Below, piece after piece: positions 41,130-49,749 of a DNA stretch of 49,749 nt. A program made the translations under genes and the position numbers. The DNA comes from DASZFV01 sp036494575. Its GTDB lineage: Bacteria; Myxococcota_A; Polyangia; Fen-1088. The notes under the pieces are model-generated. The model was not told where the DNA came from. It was given only the letters and a program-made list of their open reading frames with translations, and did no database searches. The stretch's first letter is position 1. Every line of letters begins with the position of its first letter. The stretch lies in assembly GCA_036494575.1 (NCBI GenBank), contig DASXOE010000173.1, positions 1-49,749 on the forward strand, read 5' to 3'.

Positions 41130-42488
41130 TCAGCCGAGGATCCAGATCGCGATGTTCAAGTAGATGATGATCCCGAGGACGTCGACGAGGGACGCGATGA
41201 ACGGTCCCGACGAGACGGCGGGATCGAGGCCCAGCCGCTTCATGAGCAGCGGCAGCCCGGAGCCGACCACCGAGCCGAAGGTCACGCAGGCGATGAGCGA
41301 CATGCCCACGGCGGCGGCCATGCCGCCGTGGCCGCTGTGCCCCACGAAGATCGCGCGCAGCAGGCCGATCGAGCCCAGGATGCACCCGAGCACGAGGCCC
41401 ATGCGGAGCTCGCGCCACAAGATCTTGAGAGCGTCGCCCGGGCCGAACTCCTCGAGCGCCATGCCGCGGATGACGAGCGACGAGGCCTGGCTGCCCGTGT
41501 TACCGCCGGATGAAATAATGAGGGGCACGAAGACCTCGATGGCCGCGAACGTCTTGCGCGCGACCTCGTAGTGCTCGAGCACGCTCGCCGTGAGGATCTC
41601 GCCCATGAAGATCGCGATGAGCCAGCCGGCGCGCTTCCTCACGAGCGTCCAGAACTCGGTCTTGAAGTAGGCGTCGTCCGTGGGCGCGACGGCGCCCAGC
41701 TTCTGGATGTCCTCGGCCTGCTCGCGCTTGAGCACGGTGACGACGTCGTCGACCGTGACGATGCCGAGCATCTTGCGCGTGGCGTCCACGACGGGCAGCG
41801 CGAGCATGTCGTAGTGCTCGAACAGATGCGCGACGTCCTCCTGGTCCATCTCGGGGGGCACGGAGATGACGTCGGCGTTCATGATGGTGGCGATGGGCTG
41901 GCCGGCGCGCGCGAGCACGAGGTCGCGCAGCGAGACGACGCCCAGCAGCGTTCCGTTCGGATCGACGGCGTAGGCTTCGTAGATCGTCTCCATCTGCGCG
42001 GCGGTCGAGCGCACCTGCTCGATGGCGCGCTCGACGGTGAGCTGGGCGTCGATGGCGACGTAGTCGGTCGTCATGAGGCCGCCCGCCGAGCTCTCGGGAT
42101 ATCGAATGAGCTCCCGGACGTCGAGCGAGGCGTCCTTGGGCATGCGCGCGAGCAGGTCGGCGCGCACCTCGTCGGGCAGCGACTGGAAGAGATCGGCGCG
42201 CTCGTCGGCCGACATGTGGTCGGCGAGGCGCGCCGCGAGCGAGCGCTCGACCCGCTCGAACAGATGGACGCGGCGATCGTGGTCCATCGCGTCGAAGGCC
42301 GCCGCGGCCTGCGCGATGGGCAGCGCCGCGACGAGCAGCACGGCCTGCTCGTCCGACAGGCCGAAGATCAGATCGGCCAGATCGACGGCATGGAGCTCCT
42401 CGGCGAGCGCGATGGCGTGCTCGGGGCTCGTCTTCAACGTCTCCGCCAGGTCGGGCGCGAGCAGCGTGGACAGACGCATCGTGGGCAT
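41130..42488 (-). CDS. mgtE: Magnesium transporter MgtE
   Basis: A 452-residue MgtE. The N-terminal domain has superhelical repeats (LPDEVRADLLARMPKD) and the RYPESSAGGLMTTDYVAI junction, followed by two CBS domains (GTLLGVVSLRDLVLARA and KMLGIVTVDDVVTVL). The C-terminal membrane domain holds VPLIISSGGNTGSQASSLVI, the Mg-selective signature, and SSGPFIASLVDVLGI. It admits Mg2+ (and Co2+) across the inner membrane and is gated by Mg2+ at the CBS domains. Its ATG lies two bases after the stop of the FG-GAP lipoprotein gene, so it is last in a three-gene reverse run. Confidence 0.95.
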   Translation of the reverse strand: MPTMRLSTLLAPDLAETLKTSPEHAIALAEELHAVDLADLIFGLSDEQAVLLVAALPIAQAAAAFDAMDHDRRVHLFERVERSLAARLADHMSADERADLFQSLPDEVRADLLARMPKDASLDVRELIRYPESSAGGLMTTDYVAIDAQLTVERAIEQVRSTAAQMETIYEAYAVDPNGTLLGVVSLRDLVLARAGQPIATIMNADVISVPPEMDQEDVAHLFEHYDMLALPVVDATRKMLGIVTVDDVVTVLKREQAEDIQKLGAVAPTDDAYFKTEFWTLVRKRAGWLIAIFMGEILTASVLEHYEVARKTFAAIEVFVPLIISSGGNTGSQASSLVIRGMALEEFGPGDALKILWRELRMGLVLGCILGSIGLLRAIFVGHSGHGGMAAAVGMSLIACVTFGSVVGSGLPLLMKRLGLDPAVSSGPFIASLVDVLGIIIYLNIAIWILG

Positions 42489-42490
42489 GA

Positions 42491-43780
42491 TCAGTGCGTC
42501 CGCGGGTCCACGCCGCCGCCGGCGAGGAGAAAATCGATCAAGGCGTGCGTCGCAGAGCCGACGACGACGAGGCGCTTCGTGACGGCCGCGGGCGTTCCGC
42601 AGCCCGACACGCAGAACGGCAGCGCGCTCACGTCGATGCCGAAGACGTCGTCCGCGCCCGGGTCGCGGCGCCGGAGGACGGGGAGCTCCTTGTCGAGCAG
42701 CTTGCCGCCCACGATGCGCACCTCGCCCGCGAGCATGGCGTCCCCGACGGTCGCGTCGGGGTTCCCCACGACCGCCTCATCGCCGGCCTTGCCGTCGATG
42801 TCGGCGGCGGCGACCGCCGAGCCGAGCTCGCCCGCGCCCGCGGCCAGCGCGACGGGCAACATGGGCGAGGCCGGCGTGAGCGGCCCGCGGATCCAGAAGG
42901 CGTGGCTCGGCGGCGAGCCGACGAGGAGATCGGGCGTGCCGTCGGCGTCGAAGTCGCCCGTCGCGAGCGCGTGGCCGAAGCGCGGGTCGGCGTTGCGGTA
43001 CGCGAAGGCGCAGGTCGCCACGCCCGTCGTCGCGTCGACGTTGAAGACCGCGACGGCGCCCATGTCCTCGACGGTGGGCGTGCCGACGACGATCTGGGCG
43101 CCCGCGCCGCCCGCGAGCGGCGCGACGAGCACGGCGCGCCGCAGCCGATCGCGCGCCGGCAGCGCCGTCGGCACGAGCATGGGACAGTCCGCCCCCGGAG
43201 TGGCGGCCGGCACGGCCATCTTGGCGTCTCCGTCGACGTAGACGGTGAGGTCGGCGCCCGAGACGACGACGAAGTCGGGCGCGTCGTTCCCGGCCAGCTT
43301 GCCCGCGGCCACGCCGAGCCCGAAGCGATCGGCGCCCGTGGGCGCGTCGAGCGAGGCGACGTCGAGCGTCGCCCCCATGGTCAGCACGTAGACGCTGCCC
43401 GCGGCGCCGCCCGGCGCCCCCAGGAGCACCTGGTTCGTCCCCGCGACCTCGGCGAGCGAAGTGATGGGTTGGTCCATGACGAAGCTCGTCGAGGTGACGT
43501 TCTGGCTTCCGACCTGCCCCTTGGCGTCGACGTCGACGAGCGCGAGCGCGTCGGTGCCCGCGGCGGAGACGACGAACCTGCTGCCCGTCGCGCCCGCCGG
43601 CAGCGACGAGAGCGGAAGGAGCGTCCGGCCGAAGTCGTCGGTGCCGAAGTGCGACGGCGCGCCCACGGCGAGCACGGGCGTGCGCTTCTGGATCGTGTCG
43701 AAGTCGCGCCAGTCACACCCAGCCACGGCGACCGCCACGGCCAGAGGCACGCAGGCGAGCCACGCCGCGCGCGCTCTCAT
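42491..43780 (-). CDS. FG-GAP-like repeat lipoprotein
   Basis: A 429-residue lipoprotein: signal with lipobox VAVAGC, Cys at about residue 22. The mature part has beta-propeller-type repeats of integrin FG-GAP character, such as RFGHALATGDFDADGTPDLL and GELGSAVAAADIDGKAGDEA, where Asp-rich loops would bind calcium. Exposed outer-membrane or periplasmic location is likely. ATG 43778-43780 shares one base with the stop of the PEGA gene (TGATG), implying coupling. The functional link to MgtE below it is unknown. Similar lipoproteins are common in myxobacteria. Confidence 0.75.
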   Translation of the reverse strand: MRARAAWLACVPLAVAVAVAGCDWRDFDTIQKRTPVLAVGAPSHFGTDDFGRTLLPLSSLPAGATGSRFVVSAAGTDALALVDVDAKGQVGSQNVTSTSFVMDQPITSLAEVAGTNQVLLGAPGGAAGSVYVLTMGATLDVASLDAPTGADRFGLGVAAGKLAGNDAPDFVVVSGADLTVYVDGDAKMAVPAATPGADCPMLVPTALPARDRLRRAVLVAPLAGGAGAQIVVGTPTVEDMGAVAVFNVDATTGVATCAFAYRNADPRFGHALATGDFDADGTPDLLVGSPPSHAFWIRGPLTPASPMLPVALAAGAGELGSAVAAADIDGKAGDEAVVGNPDATVGDAMLAGEVRIVGGKLLDKELPVLRRRDPGADDVFGIDVSALPFCVSGCGTPAAVTKRLVVVGSATHALIDFLLAGGGVDPRTH

Positions 43781-45411
43781 CAAAACCTCCCGAAGGCCGC
43801 GAGGCCGCCGCCGTCGGACCCCAGAGTCGGCGCGAGGCCGAGCGTCTTCTGATCGACGACGCTCGTGCTGTCCGCGCCGTGCGCCAGCAACGTCGCGACG
43901 AACGAGATTGCGACGAGCGCGCCAAAACCGTAGAGGACGTCGGCGCCGATCGCCTCGAGCTTGCCGCGCATGAAGCGCGGATCGGTGTTGTCGACGGGCA
44001 GCCCGGCCTTGACGTCGGCGTCGAGGCCATCCTTGTTCTGCGTCGACAGGTGTCCCACGTAGGCGCCCGCGCCGAGGATGATCAGGGCCGTCACGCCCGT
44101 TGAAATCGCGCGCGTCTTGGGCGGCCGCGGCGTGAACTGAATGTCGAGGGTCGTCTCCGTCGTGCGCTGCACCTCGAGCTCGGCCTCGTACGTCTCCATG
44201 CCCTCCTTCTCGACGAGGATCTTGCGCTTGCCGGGGACGACCTCGGTGCGGCAGGGCGCGGCGCAGCCGAGCTTGCCGTCGACGATCAACCGCGCGCCCG
44301 ACGCTTGCCGGCCCGCGACGTTGATCCAGCCGCTGTTGCTCTTCTCGAGCGGCCAGTTGTACTGCGTGGCCGTGCCCGGCTTGACCTCGATGGTCTTCTC
44401 GAGCGCGACGTAGCCCTGCTTCTCGACGTAGATCGTGTGCTTGCCCGGCTTGAGGTGGCCCGTGAAGGGCGTGCGCCCGATGGCCCCGATGTCCTTTCGG
44501 TCGATGAAGACCTGCGCGCCCACGGCGTTCGAGGTGACCTCGATCCACCCGAGGTAGTGCTCCTCGGACAGCGCGATGTAGATATCGACGAGCTTGTCGG
44601 ACTGGGGCGTGATCGACCGCTCCTCGGGCTTGAAGCCCTTCGATTCGAGGATGAGCCGGAAGGGTTTGGGCTCGAGCGAGCCCTGCCACGGCGTCTTGCC
44701 GAACGGGCCGCTCTTCTTGTCGTTGAGGTAGATCGTCGCGCCCTGCGGCTTCGAGTCGATGACGACGAGCCCCTTCGTGAGGAAGACCGGCAACGCGGGC
44801 GGCTCGATCGCGGACGGCGCGATCGGTGACGCTGGCGCGGGTGGCGCGCCCGCCGGTGGAACCGCGCCCGCCGGTGGCTGCGCGCCGGGCGTCGGCGTCC
44901 CGCCGGACGCGGGCGGCGTTCCCGGAGCCGCGCCGGGCGCGGACGGCGGAGCGCCGGCGACCGGGGGCGCGCTCGGCGGCGGCGGCGCGACAGGCGGCGA
45001 CAGGACCTTCGTGAGGGCGTCGATGCGCGCCTTCACCTGGGCCGCGTCGTTGGCGCCGGGATCGATCGCCAGGTAACGCTCGAAGTACTCCTTGGCCTGG
45101 TCGAGGCGCTTGGCCTTCTCGAACGCCACCGCTGCGTTGAACAGGAACGCGGGGAACGGCTTGTGCTCGAAGGCGTTCAGGAACTCGTCGGCGGCCTTCT
45201 CGTACTCCTCGCGCAGAAAGGCGGTCTGCGCCGCCTCGAACGATTCCTTGGCGAGCTTCAGATCCTTGTCGGGCGCGGCCTCCTCGGCCCGGGCCGCGGC
45301 GCCCCCGAACGTCGCCGCCGGACCGACGGTTCCGACGGCGGCGACGACGGCGACGAGCCGGACCAGCGCCGATGGCGCCCCACGTCGAGCCCTGTTCGAA
45401 GCGACGGTCAT
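43780..45411 (-). CDS. Secreted TPR/PEGA-domain protein
   Basis: A 543-residue protein. After a signal peptide, residues about 45-135 form TPR-like repeats (FLREEYEKAADEFLNAFEHK and AVAFEKAKRLDQAKEYFERY), then an 80-residue Pro/Ala/Gly linker. Three PEGA domains follow, each beginning GLVVIDSKPQGATIYLND, GWIEVTSNAVGAQVFIDR and GWINVAGRQASGARLIVDG. A hydrophobic segment (ISTGVTALIILGAGAYVG) and another near residue 505 suggest C-terminal membrane association. The ATG at 45409-45411 follows ggag; a longer frame from 45504 lacks such a site. Envelope binding role is inferred from the domains. Confidence 0.8.
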   Translation of the reverse strand: MTVASNRARRGAPSALVRLVAVVAAVGTVGPAATFGGAAARAEEAAPDKDLKLAKESFEAAQTAFLREEYEKAADEFLNAFEHKPFPAFLFNAAVAFEKAKRLDQAKEYFERYLAIDPGANDAAQVKARIDALTKVLSPPVAPPPPSAPPVAGAPPSAPGAAPGTPPASGGTPTPGAQPPAGAVPPAGAPPAPASPIAPSAIEPPALPVFLTKGLVVIDSKPQGATIYLNDKKSGPFGKTPWQGSLEPKPFRLILESKGFKPEERSITPQSDKLVDIYIALSEEHYLGWIEVTSNAVGAQVFIDRKDIGAIGRTPFTGHLKPGKHTIYVEKQGYVALEKTIEVKPGTATQYNWPLEKSNSGWINVAGRQASGARLIVDGKLGCAAPCRTEVVPGKRKILVEKEGMETYEAELEVQRTTETTLDIQFTPRPPKTRAISTGVTALIILGAGAYVGHLSTQNKDGLDADVKAGLPVDNTDPRFMRGKLEAIGADVLYGFGALVAISFVATLLAHGADSTSVVDQKTLGLAPTLGSDGGGLAAFGRF

Positions 45412-45562
45412 GCGGCGGGGCTCCAGGATGCAGAATCCCTCCGCTCTAATCAACATCCGAGCGCCGTCGACCGTGCGCGCGCGGCGACGGCGAGCCGTGC
45501 CCACATTTGCCTCCGCGGCGCGCGTGAGCGACCTTGATGCCGATCCTCACGCCCCGTGACAC

Positions 45563-46486
45563 ATGACGGCCCTCCTCACCGCCTGCCTCTGGCTCGCCCT
45601 GCAACCCGTCGTGGTCATCGAGAGCGAGGCCGCTTGCCCGACGGCGACGGACGTCGCCGAGCGCGTGACGGCGCTCCTGCCTGTCCGCGAGAAGAAGGAC
45701 GCGCCCGACCTGGCGCGCATCTCCGATCGAGGCGACGCGTGGATCGTGACGCTGACGCTGCCCGACGGAACGCCCATCGCGGAGCGCGTCCTCGATCGGG
45801 CCTTCCCGTGCGCGGACCTCGCGTCGGCGGCCGCGGTGATCATCGCCACCTGGGAGAGTGACGTCCACCCCGAGTTCCGCCCGGCGCCCCTGCCCGCCCC
45901 GCCACCGCGGCAGGCAACGCCGGTCGCGGTGGCCTCTCGACCAGCGACGCCGGCGGCGGCGCCGTCCGCGCTCGACGTGGGCGCCGCGTTCACGGGGTCG
46001 CTGGCGCCGTCGCCGAGCGGCGCGGGCCCCGCCCTCGGCGCGCTCGTCGCCGCGAACTGGCTGCCGCCGTCTCGCAGCGTGGGCGCGCGCCTCGCGCTCG
46101 CCGCCGATGCCGTTCGCGAGCTCCCGCTCGGGTCCGGTCGCGTCCAGTGGCGACGGATCGCCGGCGCGCTCGGCCCCACGCTGAGGCTGCCGTCGGCGAG
46201 GACCTCTTGGGCCCTCGACCTGCACGCTGAAGGGCTCGTCGCGGGGCTCCTGACGACCGGCGCGGGCTTCATGAAGGATGTCAGCGCCACGTCCATCGAC
46301 GCAGGGATCGGCGGCGGGACGCGGCTCTTCTGGCGGGGGCGCGCCCTCGAGCCGTGGGTCGAGCTCGACGCCGGTGGCTGGTTGCGTCAACAGACCGCCT
46401 TCGCGACGCCCGGCACGCCCTCCGTCGCCCTCCCGCGTCTCGAGCTCACGCTGGCGCTCGGGCTCAGCCTCAGGACAGGCCCCTGA
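45563..46486 (+). CDS. Exported envelope protein, function unknown
   Basis: A 307-residue protein with a short signal (ALLTACLWLALQPV) and an early Cys pair (EAACPTATD, FPCADLAS). A Pro-rich linker (PAPLPAPPPRQATP) separates an N-terminal domain of about 100 residues from a beta-rich C-terminal half with alternating residues (ARLALAADAVRELPLG, RLELTLALGLSLRTGP) that could form a small beta-barrel. Such proteins are frequent in myxobacteria without known function. It is divergent from the PEGA gene (151-base gap, no clear promoter seen) and three bases before the open frame of the sigma factor. Confidence 0.65.
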   Translation: MTALLTACLWLALQPVVVIESEAACPTATDVAERVTALLPVREKKDAPDLARISDRGDAWIVTLTLPDGTPIAERVLDRAFPCADLASAAAVIIATWESDVHPEFRPAPLPAPPPRQATPVAVASRPATPAAAPSALDVGAAFTGSLAPSPSGAGPALGALVAANWLPPSRSVGARLALAADAVRELPLGSGRVQWRRIAGALGPTLRLPSARTSWALDLHAEGLVAGLLTTGAGFMKDVSATSIDAGIGGGTRLFWRGRALEPWVELDAGGWLRQQTAFATPGTPSVALPRLELTLALGLSLRTGP

Positions 46487-46639
46487 GAGTTGAGGCCCGC
46501 GCCTGCGAAAATCCCCGCAAAAATTGTAAGATGCGAACGTCCGGGGCCACGAACAGAGCAGCGGCAAATGTCACCTTCGCGCTCGCAGTCTCACGCCTTC
46601 GCCCGCCGTCGGCTCCCCGACGACGCCGTGGGGTCCGCC

Positions 46640-47209
46640 ATGGCCGACGGAGAAGAGCCGGCACGCCCCGATCTCGAAACCCTGTATAGGCAGCACGCCG
46701 ACGCCGTCGCCACCTGGGCGCGACGCTTCGGCGGCCCCGACTTCGACGTCGAGGACATCGTGCAGGAGGTGTTCCTCGTCGTGCAGCGCCGGCTTCCCGA
46801 GTGGCGCGGCGAGGCCAAGATCACGACCTGGCTCTACGAGATCACCTTCCGGGCGGTCCAGGAGCGCCGCCGACGCTGGCGCTGGCTCCGGCTGCGCCCC
46901 ACCGGGTCCGCGCTCGGCGAGCGGCCGTCCTTCGCCTCCGACGAGCTCGCCCAGCTCGCGGGTGACGAGCCCGACGCGCTCGCGCTCCTCGAGCGCCGGG
47001 AGGCGACGGCGGCGCTGTATCAACTGCTCGAGGGCATCGGCGAGAAGTACCGCACGGTGATCGTCTTGTTCGAGCTCGAAGGCCGCAGCGGCGAGCAGAT
47101 CGCTGCGCTCACGCGCACGTCGCTCGCGAACGTGTGGATTCGTCTGCACCGCGCGCGGCAGAAGCTCATGAAACGATTCCTGCACTGGGAGGGGAAGGCA
47201 AAGCCATGA
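46640..47209 (+). CDS. ECF-type RNA polymerase sigma factor
   Basis: About 189 residues with sigma-70 region 2 (DLETLYRQHADAVATW, VEDIVQEVFLVVQRRL, ITTWLYEITFRAVQ) and region 4 (LEGIGEKYRTVIVLFELEGR, ANVWIRLHRARQKLMKRF), lacking regions 1 and 3. The ATG at 46640 (MADGEEPARPD) puts region 2 near the N-terminus; ATG 46568 or GTG 46490 would add 24 or 50 residues of low-complexity sequence. The stop overlaps the next ATG (ATGA), pairing it with a membrane protein that probably controls it. Confidence 0.87.
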   Translation: MADGEEPARPDLETLYRQHADAVATWARRFGGPDFDVEDIVQEVFLVVQRRLPEWRGEAKITTWLYEITFRAVQERRRRWRWLRLRPTGSALGERPSFASDELAQLAGDEPDALALLERREATAALYQLLEGIGEKYRTVIVLFELEGRSGEQIAALTRTSLANVWIRLHRARQKLMKRFLHWEGKAKP

Positions 47210-48342
47210 CGAGATCCCGGACGGCAGAGCACGCGCGCGCGGAGGGCCCCGAGCGGCTCGCGGCGCGGCCAGCGGGCGGCGACGAGGCGGAGGACCGCTT
47301 GGGCGCCCTCATGCGCGCGGGCGCGCCGCCCGAGGGGCTCGGACCGGCGGCGCGCGCGCGCGTCTGGTCGCGCCTGCGCGACGCGGGGCGCGGGACCGAA
47401 CGCGGGACCGAACGCGGGTGGCGACCGATCGTGGGCCTGCGCTGGAGCGTGGCTGCGATCGTGCTCCTCGCGAGCGCCGGCGTCGTGGCGGGCGTCACGG
47501 CGCGCAGGTGGTGGCCGGCGGCGTCGCGGGCCGTCACTCCGGTCGAGGCCCCGGCCAGAAAAATCAAGCCGAAGGCGCGCATGACGCGCGTCGGGCTCGC
47601 GGACGAGCCGCGCGCCGAGGACGCGCTCGCCGCCGCAGAGGGAGCCGCTCTTCCGGTGCCCGTCGCGTTCCCGGCGCCGGCCGCCGCGGGCGCGCTCGAT
47701 GCGCCCATCGCCGACGTCGCGCCACGCAGGCGAGCGTCCTCCCGCGCGGCGACGGCGACCGAGCCAATGGCGCACGCCGCTCAGGACGTCGCGCCGCCCC
47801 GCCTCGTGCCACCAGCGGTGCCTGCGCCTGCCCTCGCGCCGCTGGCGCCGAGCGCCCTCGCCGTCGAGGCGCCGCTCCTCGCGGAGGCGCTCACGCGGCT
47901 GCGGCAGCACCAAGACGCCCCGGGCGCGCTCGCGGCGCTCGATGCCTACGACGCGCGCTTCCCGCGCGGGACGTTGCGCCGCGAGGCCGACGGGGCGCGG
48001 GTCGACGCGCTCCTCGTCCTCGGCCGCGACGACGACGCGCTCACGGTGCTGCGCCGGCTCACGCTGCAGCCGCGTCGGCGCGACCAGGAGCTCCGCGTCA
48101 TCCGCGGCGAGCTCGCGGCGCCCACGAGCTGCGCCGCCGCCGTCGCGGACTTCGATCGCGTCCTTTCGGAGGCGTCGGCGTCCACGCTGGCCGAGCGCGC
48201 GCTCCACGGCCGCGCGACCTGCCTCGCGCGGCTCGGCGACGCGGCGGCGGCCACGCGCGACCTGCGCGAATACCTGCGGCGCTTCCCCGACGGCCGCTTC
48301 GCGGCCGAGGCGCGGCGCGTCCTCGACGAAAACAGTTTGTAA
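47206..48342 (+). CDS. Membrane protein paired with the sigma factor (putative anti-sigma)
   Basis: A 378-residue protein: an N-terminal cytoplasmic segment of about 85 residues, one membrane helix (about 86-103, SVAAIVLLASAGVVAGV), a long Ala/Pro-rich extracytoplasmic linker, and a C-terminal helical region with TPR-like repeats (LRQHQDAPGALAALDAYDARF, ATCLARLGDAAAATRDL, YLRRFPDGRFAAEARRVL). No His/Cys zinc-finger anti-sigma motif is visible. Its ATG overlaps the sigma stop and is preceded by gggaggggaagg, so translation is coupled. The anti-sigma role rests on topology and position. Confidence 0.65.
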   Translation: MTRSRTAEHARAEGPERLAARPAGGDEAEDRLGALMRAGAPPEGLGPAARARVWSRLRDAGRGTERGTERGWRPIVGLRWSVAAIVLLASAGVVAGVTARRWWPAASRAVTPVEAPARKIKPKARMTRVGLADEPRAEDALAAAEGAALPVPVAFPAPAAAGALDAPIADVAPRRRASSRAATATEPMAHAAQDVAPPRLVPPAVPAPALAPLAPSALAVEAPLLAEALTRLRQHQDAPGALAALDAYDARFPRGTLRREADGARVDALLVLGRDDDALTVLRRLTLQPRRRDQELRVIRGELAAPTSCAAAVADFDRVLSEASASTLAERALHGRATCLARLGDAAAATRDLREYLRRFPDGRFAAEARRVLDENSL

Positions 48343-48397
48343 GGTCGGCGGGCTGCTCCTCACACACTGGGACACGACCAGACAGGAGACCACCTCC

Positions 48398-49711
48398 ATG
48401 AAAATCCAGCCGACCTCTTACGCCCTCCTCGCCGCTCTCGCGATCGCCGGGAGCGCCTGCGACAACCACGTGCTCGTCGGGAACAACAACCCCGACGGCT
48501 CGACCACGGGCACGGCCGGCGTCACCGGCACCGGCTCGGCCGGCACCACGTCCACGGGCGCCGGGGGCTCCGTCACGGGCACCGGCACGGACGGAGGCAC
48601 CTCCACGGGCGCCGCCGGAGCGCCCGTCCCGGGCACCGGCTCGGGCGGAGGCACGGGCACCGTGACGCGCGTCGTGAAGCCCCTCGTTATCTCTGGCCAG
48701 GAAGCCATCACCCGCATCACCGCCGTCATCTGGAACGACAAGCCCGACGCCGATTTGATGCAGCAGGCGGCGCAGGGGCACTTCACGACGACGAGCGATC
48801 TCTACGGCGCCATCCGCCAGGTGCTCGCGGATCCGAAGGCCGCCACAGGCGTGGGAGCTTTTTATCGCTGGTGGCTCGACCTCCCCTTGGTCGCGACGCT
48901 CGTGAAGGACCCCACCCTCTACCCCGCTTTCACGACAGCGCTGCAGGCGGACATGGCCAGCGAAACGGAGACGTTCGGCGTCAAGGTCACGCTCGACCTC
49001 AACGGGTCGTACGGCATGCTGATGACGGCGCCGATGAGCTTCATCAACGCCCGCCTCGCCGCCCTTTACGGCGTCGCGAATGTCCAGGGTGACGCCCTGA
49101 CCCAGGTCAACCTCGATCCCAAGGAGCGCGCGGGTCTTCTCACGCAGCCGGCGCTGCTGGCGTTGTGGTCGGCGGAGCCGACGGGCACCCATCCCTCGTT
49201 CCGCGGCACGACCATGCTAGAGAAGGTTTTCTGCGACGCGGTCCCGCCGCCGCCCCCCAGCATCCCTCCGTCGCCGGCGCCGTCTGCTGGGATGACGCAG
49301 CGACAGGTCACAGAGGCCATCTCGGGGCAGGCGGCGCTGTGCGCGGCCTGTCACGTCATCATGGATCCGCCCGGCCTCGCCTACGAGACCTTCGACTCCA
49401 TCGGCCAGTGGCGAACGACCGACAACGGCCAACCGGTCGACGTGTCGAAGCTCCGGCTCATCAACGTCGTCGACCAACCCGTGACCTTCAACGGGCCCAT
49501 CGAGCTCGCCAACGTCGTGGCGCAAGCTCCGACGGCGCAACAATGCATGGTGAGGCAGTGGGAAGCGTTCGTGCTCGGGAAGACCAGTGCCGACGCCCTC
49601 GATTCCACCATCGACCTCAACGATGCGTTTGCGGTGTTCAAGAGCTCGGGCTTCAACCTCAAGGAGCTCATCGTCTCCGTCCTCACGACCGACGCTTTCC
49701 TGGCTCCGTAG
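48398..49711 (+). CDS. DUF1592/DUF1588/DUF1585 lipoprotein
   Basis: A 437-residue lipoprotein. The signal ends at a lipobox (IAGSAC, Cys at about 21), followed by a Gly/Thr/Ser-rich low-complexity stretch (about residues 32-88). DUF1592 follows (TRITAVIWNDKPDADLMQQA, GAFYRWWLDL, MTAPMSFINARLAALYG), then DUF1588 with GLLTQPALLALW and the heme-type motif CAACH, and DUF1585 (FVLGKTSADALD, FNLKELIVSVLTTDAFL). The N-terminal DUF1587 domain seen in many relatives is absent. aggag precedes the ATG. This family is heavily represented in Polyangia and planctomycetes; function is unsettled. Confidence 0.88.
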   Translation: MKIQPTSYALLAALAIAGSACDNHVLVGNNNPDGSTTGTAGVTGTGSAGTTSTGAGGSVTGTGTDGGTSTGAAGAPVPGTGSGGGTGTVTRVVKPLVISGQEAITRITAVIWNDKPDADLMQQAAQGHFTTTSDLYGAIRQVLADPKAATGVGAFYRWWLDLPLVATLVKDPTLYPAFTTALQADMASETETFGVKVTLDLNGSYGMLMTAPMSFINARLAALYGVANVQGDALTQVNLDPKERAGLLTQPALLALWSAEPTGTHPSFRGTTMLEKVFCDAVPPPPPSIPPSPAPSAGMTQRQVTEAISGQAALCAACHVIMDPPGLAYETFDSIGQWRTTDNGQPVDVSKLRLINVVDQPVTFNGPIELANVVAQAPTAQQCMVRQWEAFVLGKTSADALDSTIDLNDAFAVFKSSGFNLKELIVSVLTTDAFLAP

Positions 49712-49749
49712 CGTCGCGCCGAATGGCCGCGGCCGCGCCCCGCGAGAGT

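Noticed and set aside
47389..47418. Short 12-base tandem repeat (cgcgggaccgaa, about two and a half copies)
   Set aside because: It lies inside the sigma-partner gene, keeps the frame (GTERGTERG) and is too short and too few to be a CRISPR array or a functional repeat.

Overview
The window is about 50 kb of very G+C-rich chromosome (a hand-counted line in the cysteine cluster, 32221-32280, is 46/60 G+C) packed with bacterial genes and with no gap over 300 bases between genes. The gene content points to a Myxococcota bacterium, probably of the Polyangia type. The evidence is a DUF1592/DUF1588 lipoprotein, a VWA protein with an AgmX/PglI-like C-terminus, a PEGA/TPR secreted protein, a large membrane-anchored Ser/Thr kinase with an HRDFKPDN loop, menaquinone synthesis by the futalosine route, and ThyX. 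This placement is an inference from gene families, not from a marker phylogeny.

Layout. 1-1398: convergent futalosine-pathway genes (mqnB fragment, mqnD). 1493-6925: forward run of HEAT-repeat protein, DUF1624 membrane acyltransferase, glycerate kinase, D,D-peptidase and MBL hydrolase. 7148-7763: reverse nucleotidyltransferase pair. 7874-13803: extensin-like protein, HhH-GPD glycosylase, HelD-like helicase, Phd/PIN toxin-antitoxin pair and thyX. 13836-16357: DoxX protein and an orphan SctV-type export gate. 16360-25415: long reverse run of sensor kinase, mutL, miaA, HIT protein, accA and a DUF1415-kinase fusion. 25554-29704: rplC with a near-consensus promoter, rlmE, a VWA/AgmX protein, a duplicated four-Cys protein and a CoA-binding protein. 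29738-31776: a reverse two-gene ATPase plus TOPRIM-like island of clearly lower G+C. 31878-36074: a cysteine-synthesis cluster built on a CysO-type sulfur carrier. 36100-39508: heme genes hemE-hemH-hemY. 39579-45411: MBL protein, small secreted protein, and a reverse PEGA/FG-GAP/mgtE run. 45563-49711: envelope protein, ECF-like sigma factor, membrane partner and DUF1592 lipoprotein.

How genes work together. In the cysteine cluster an adenylating MoeB/ThiF-like enzyme would activate the CysO C-terminus, CysM would use the resulting thiocarboxylate to make CysO-cysteine, and the JAMM protease would release cysteine. Here the E1 function looks split between a catalytic half lacking the N-terminal arginine helix and a pseudo-E1 that keeps that helix but has lost the ATP loop. 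The carrier ends Gly-Gly-Arg-Arg, so the JAMM protease may also have to unmask it. This cluster and the adjoining low-G+C ATPase/TOPRIM-like module are the strongest candidates for undescribed biology.

No tRNA, rRNA, CRISPR array, insertion sequence or replication origin was recognised. Family assignments come from reading motifs in translated sequence; no database search was run.
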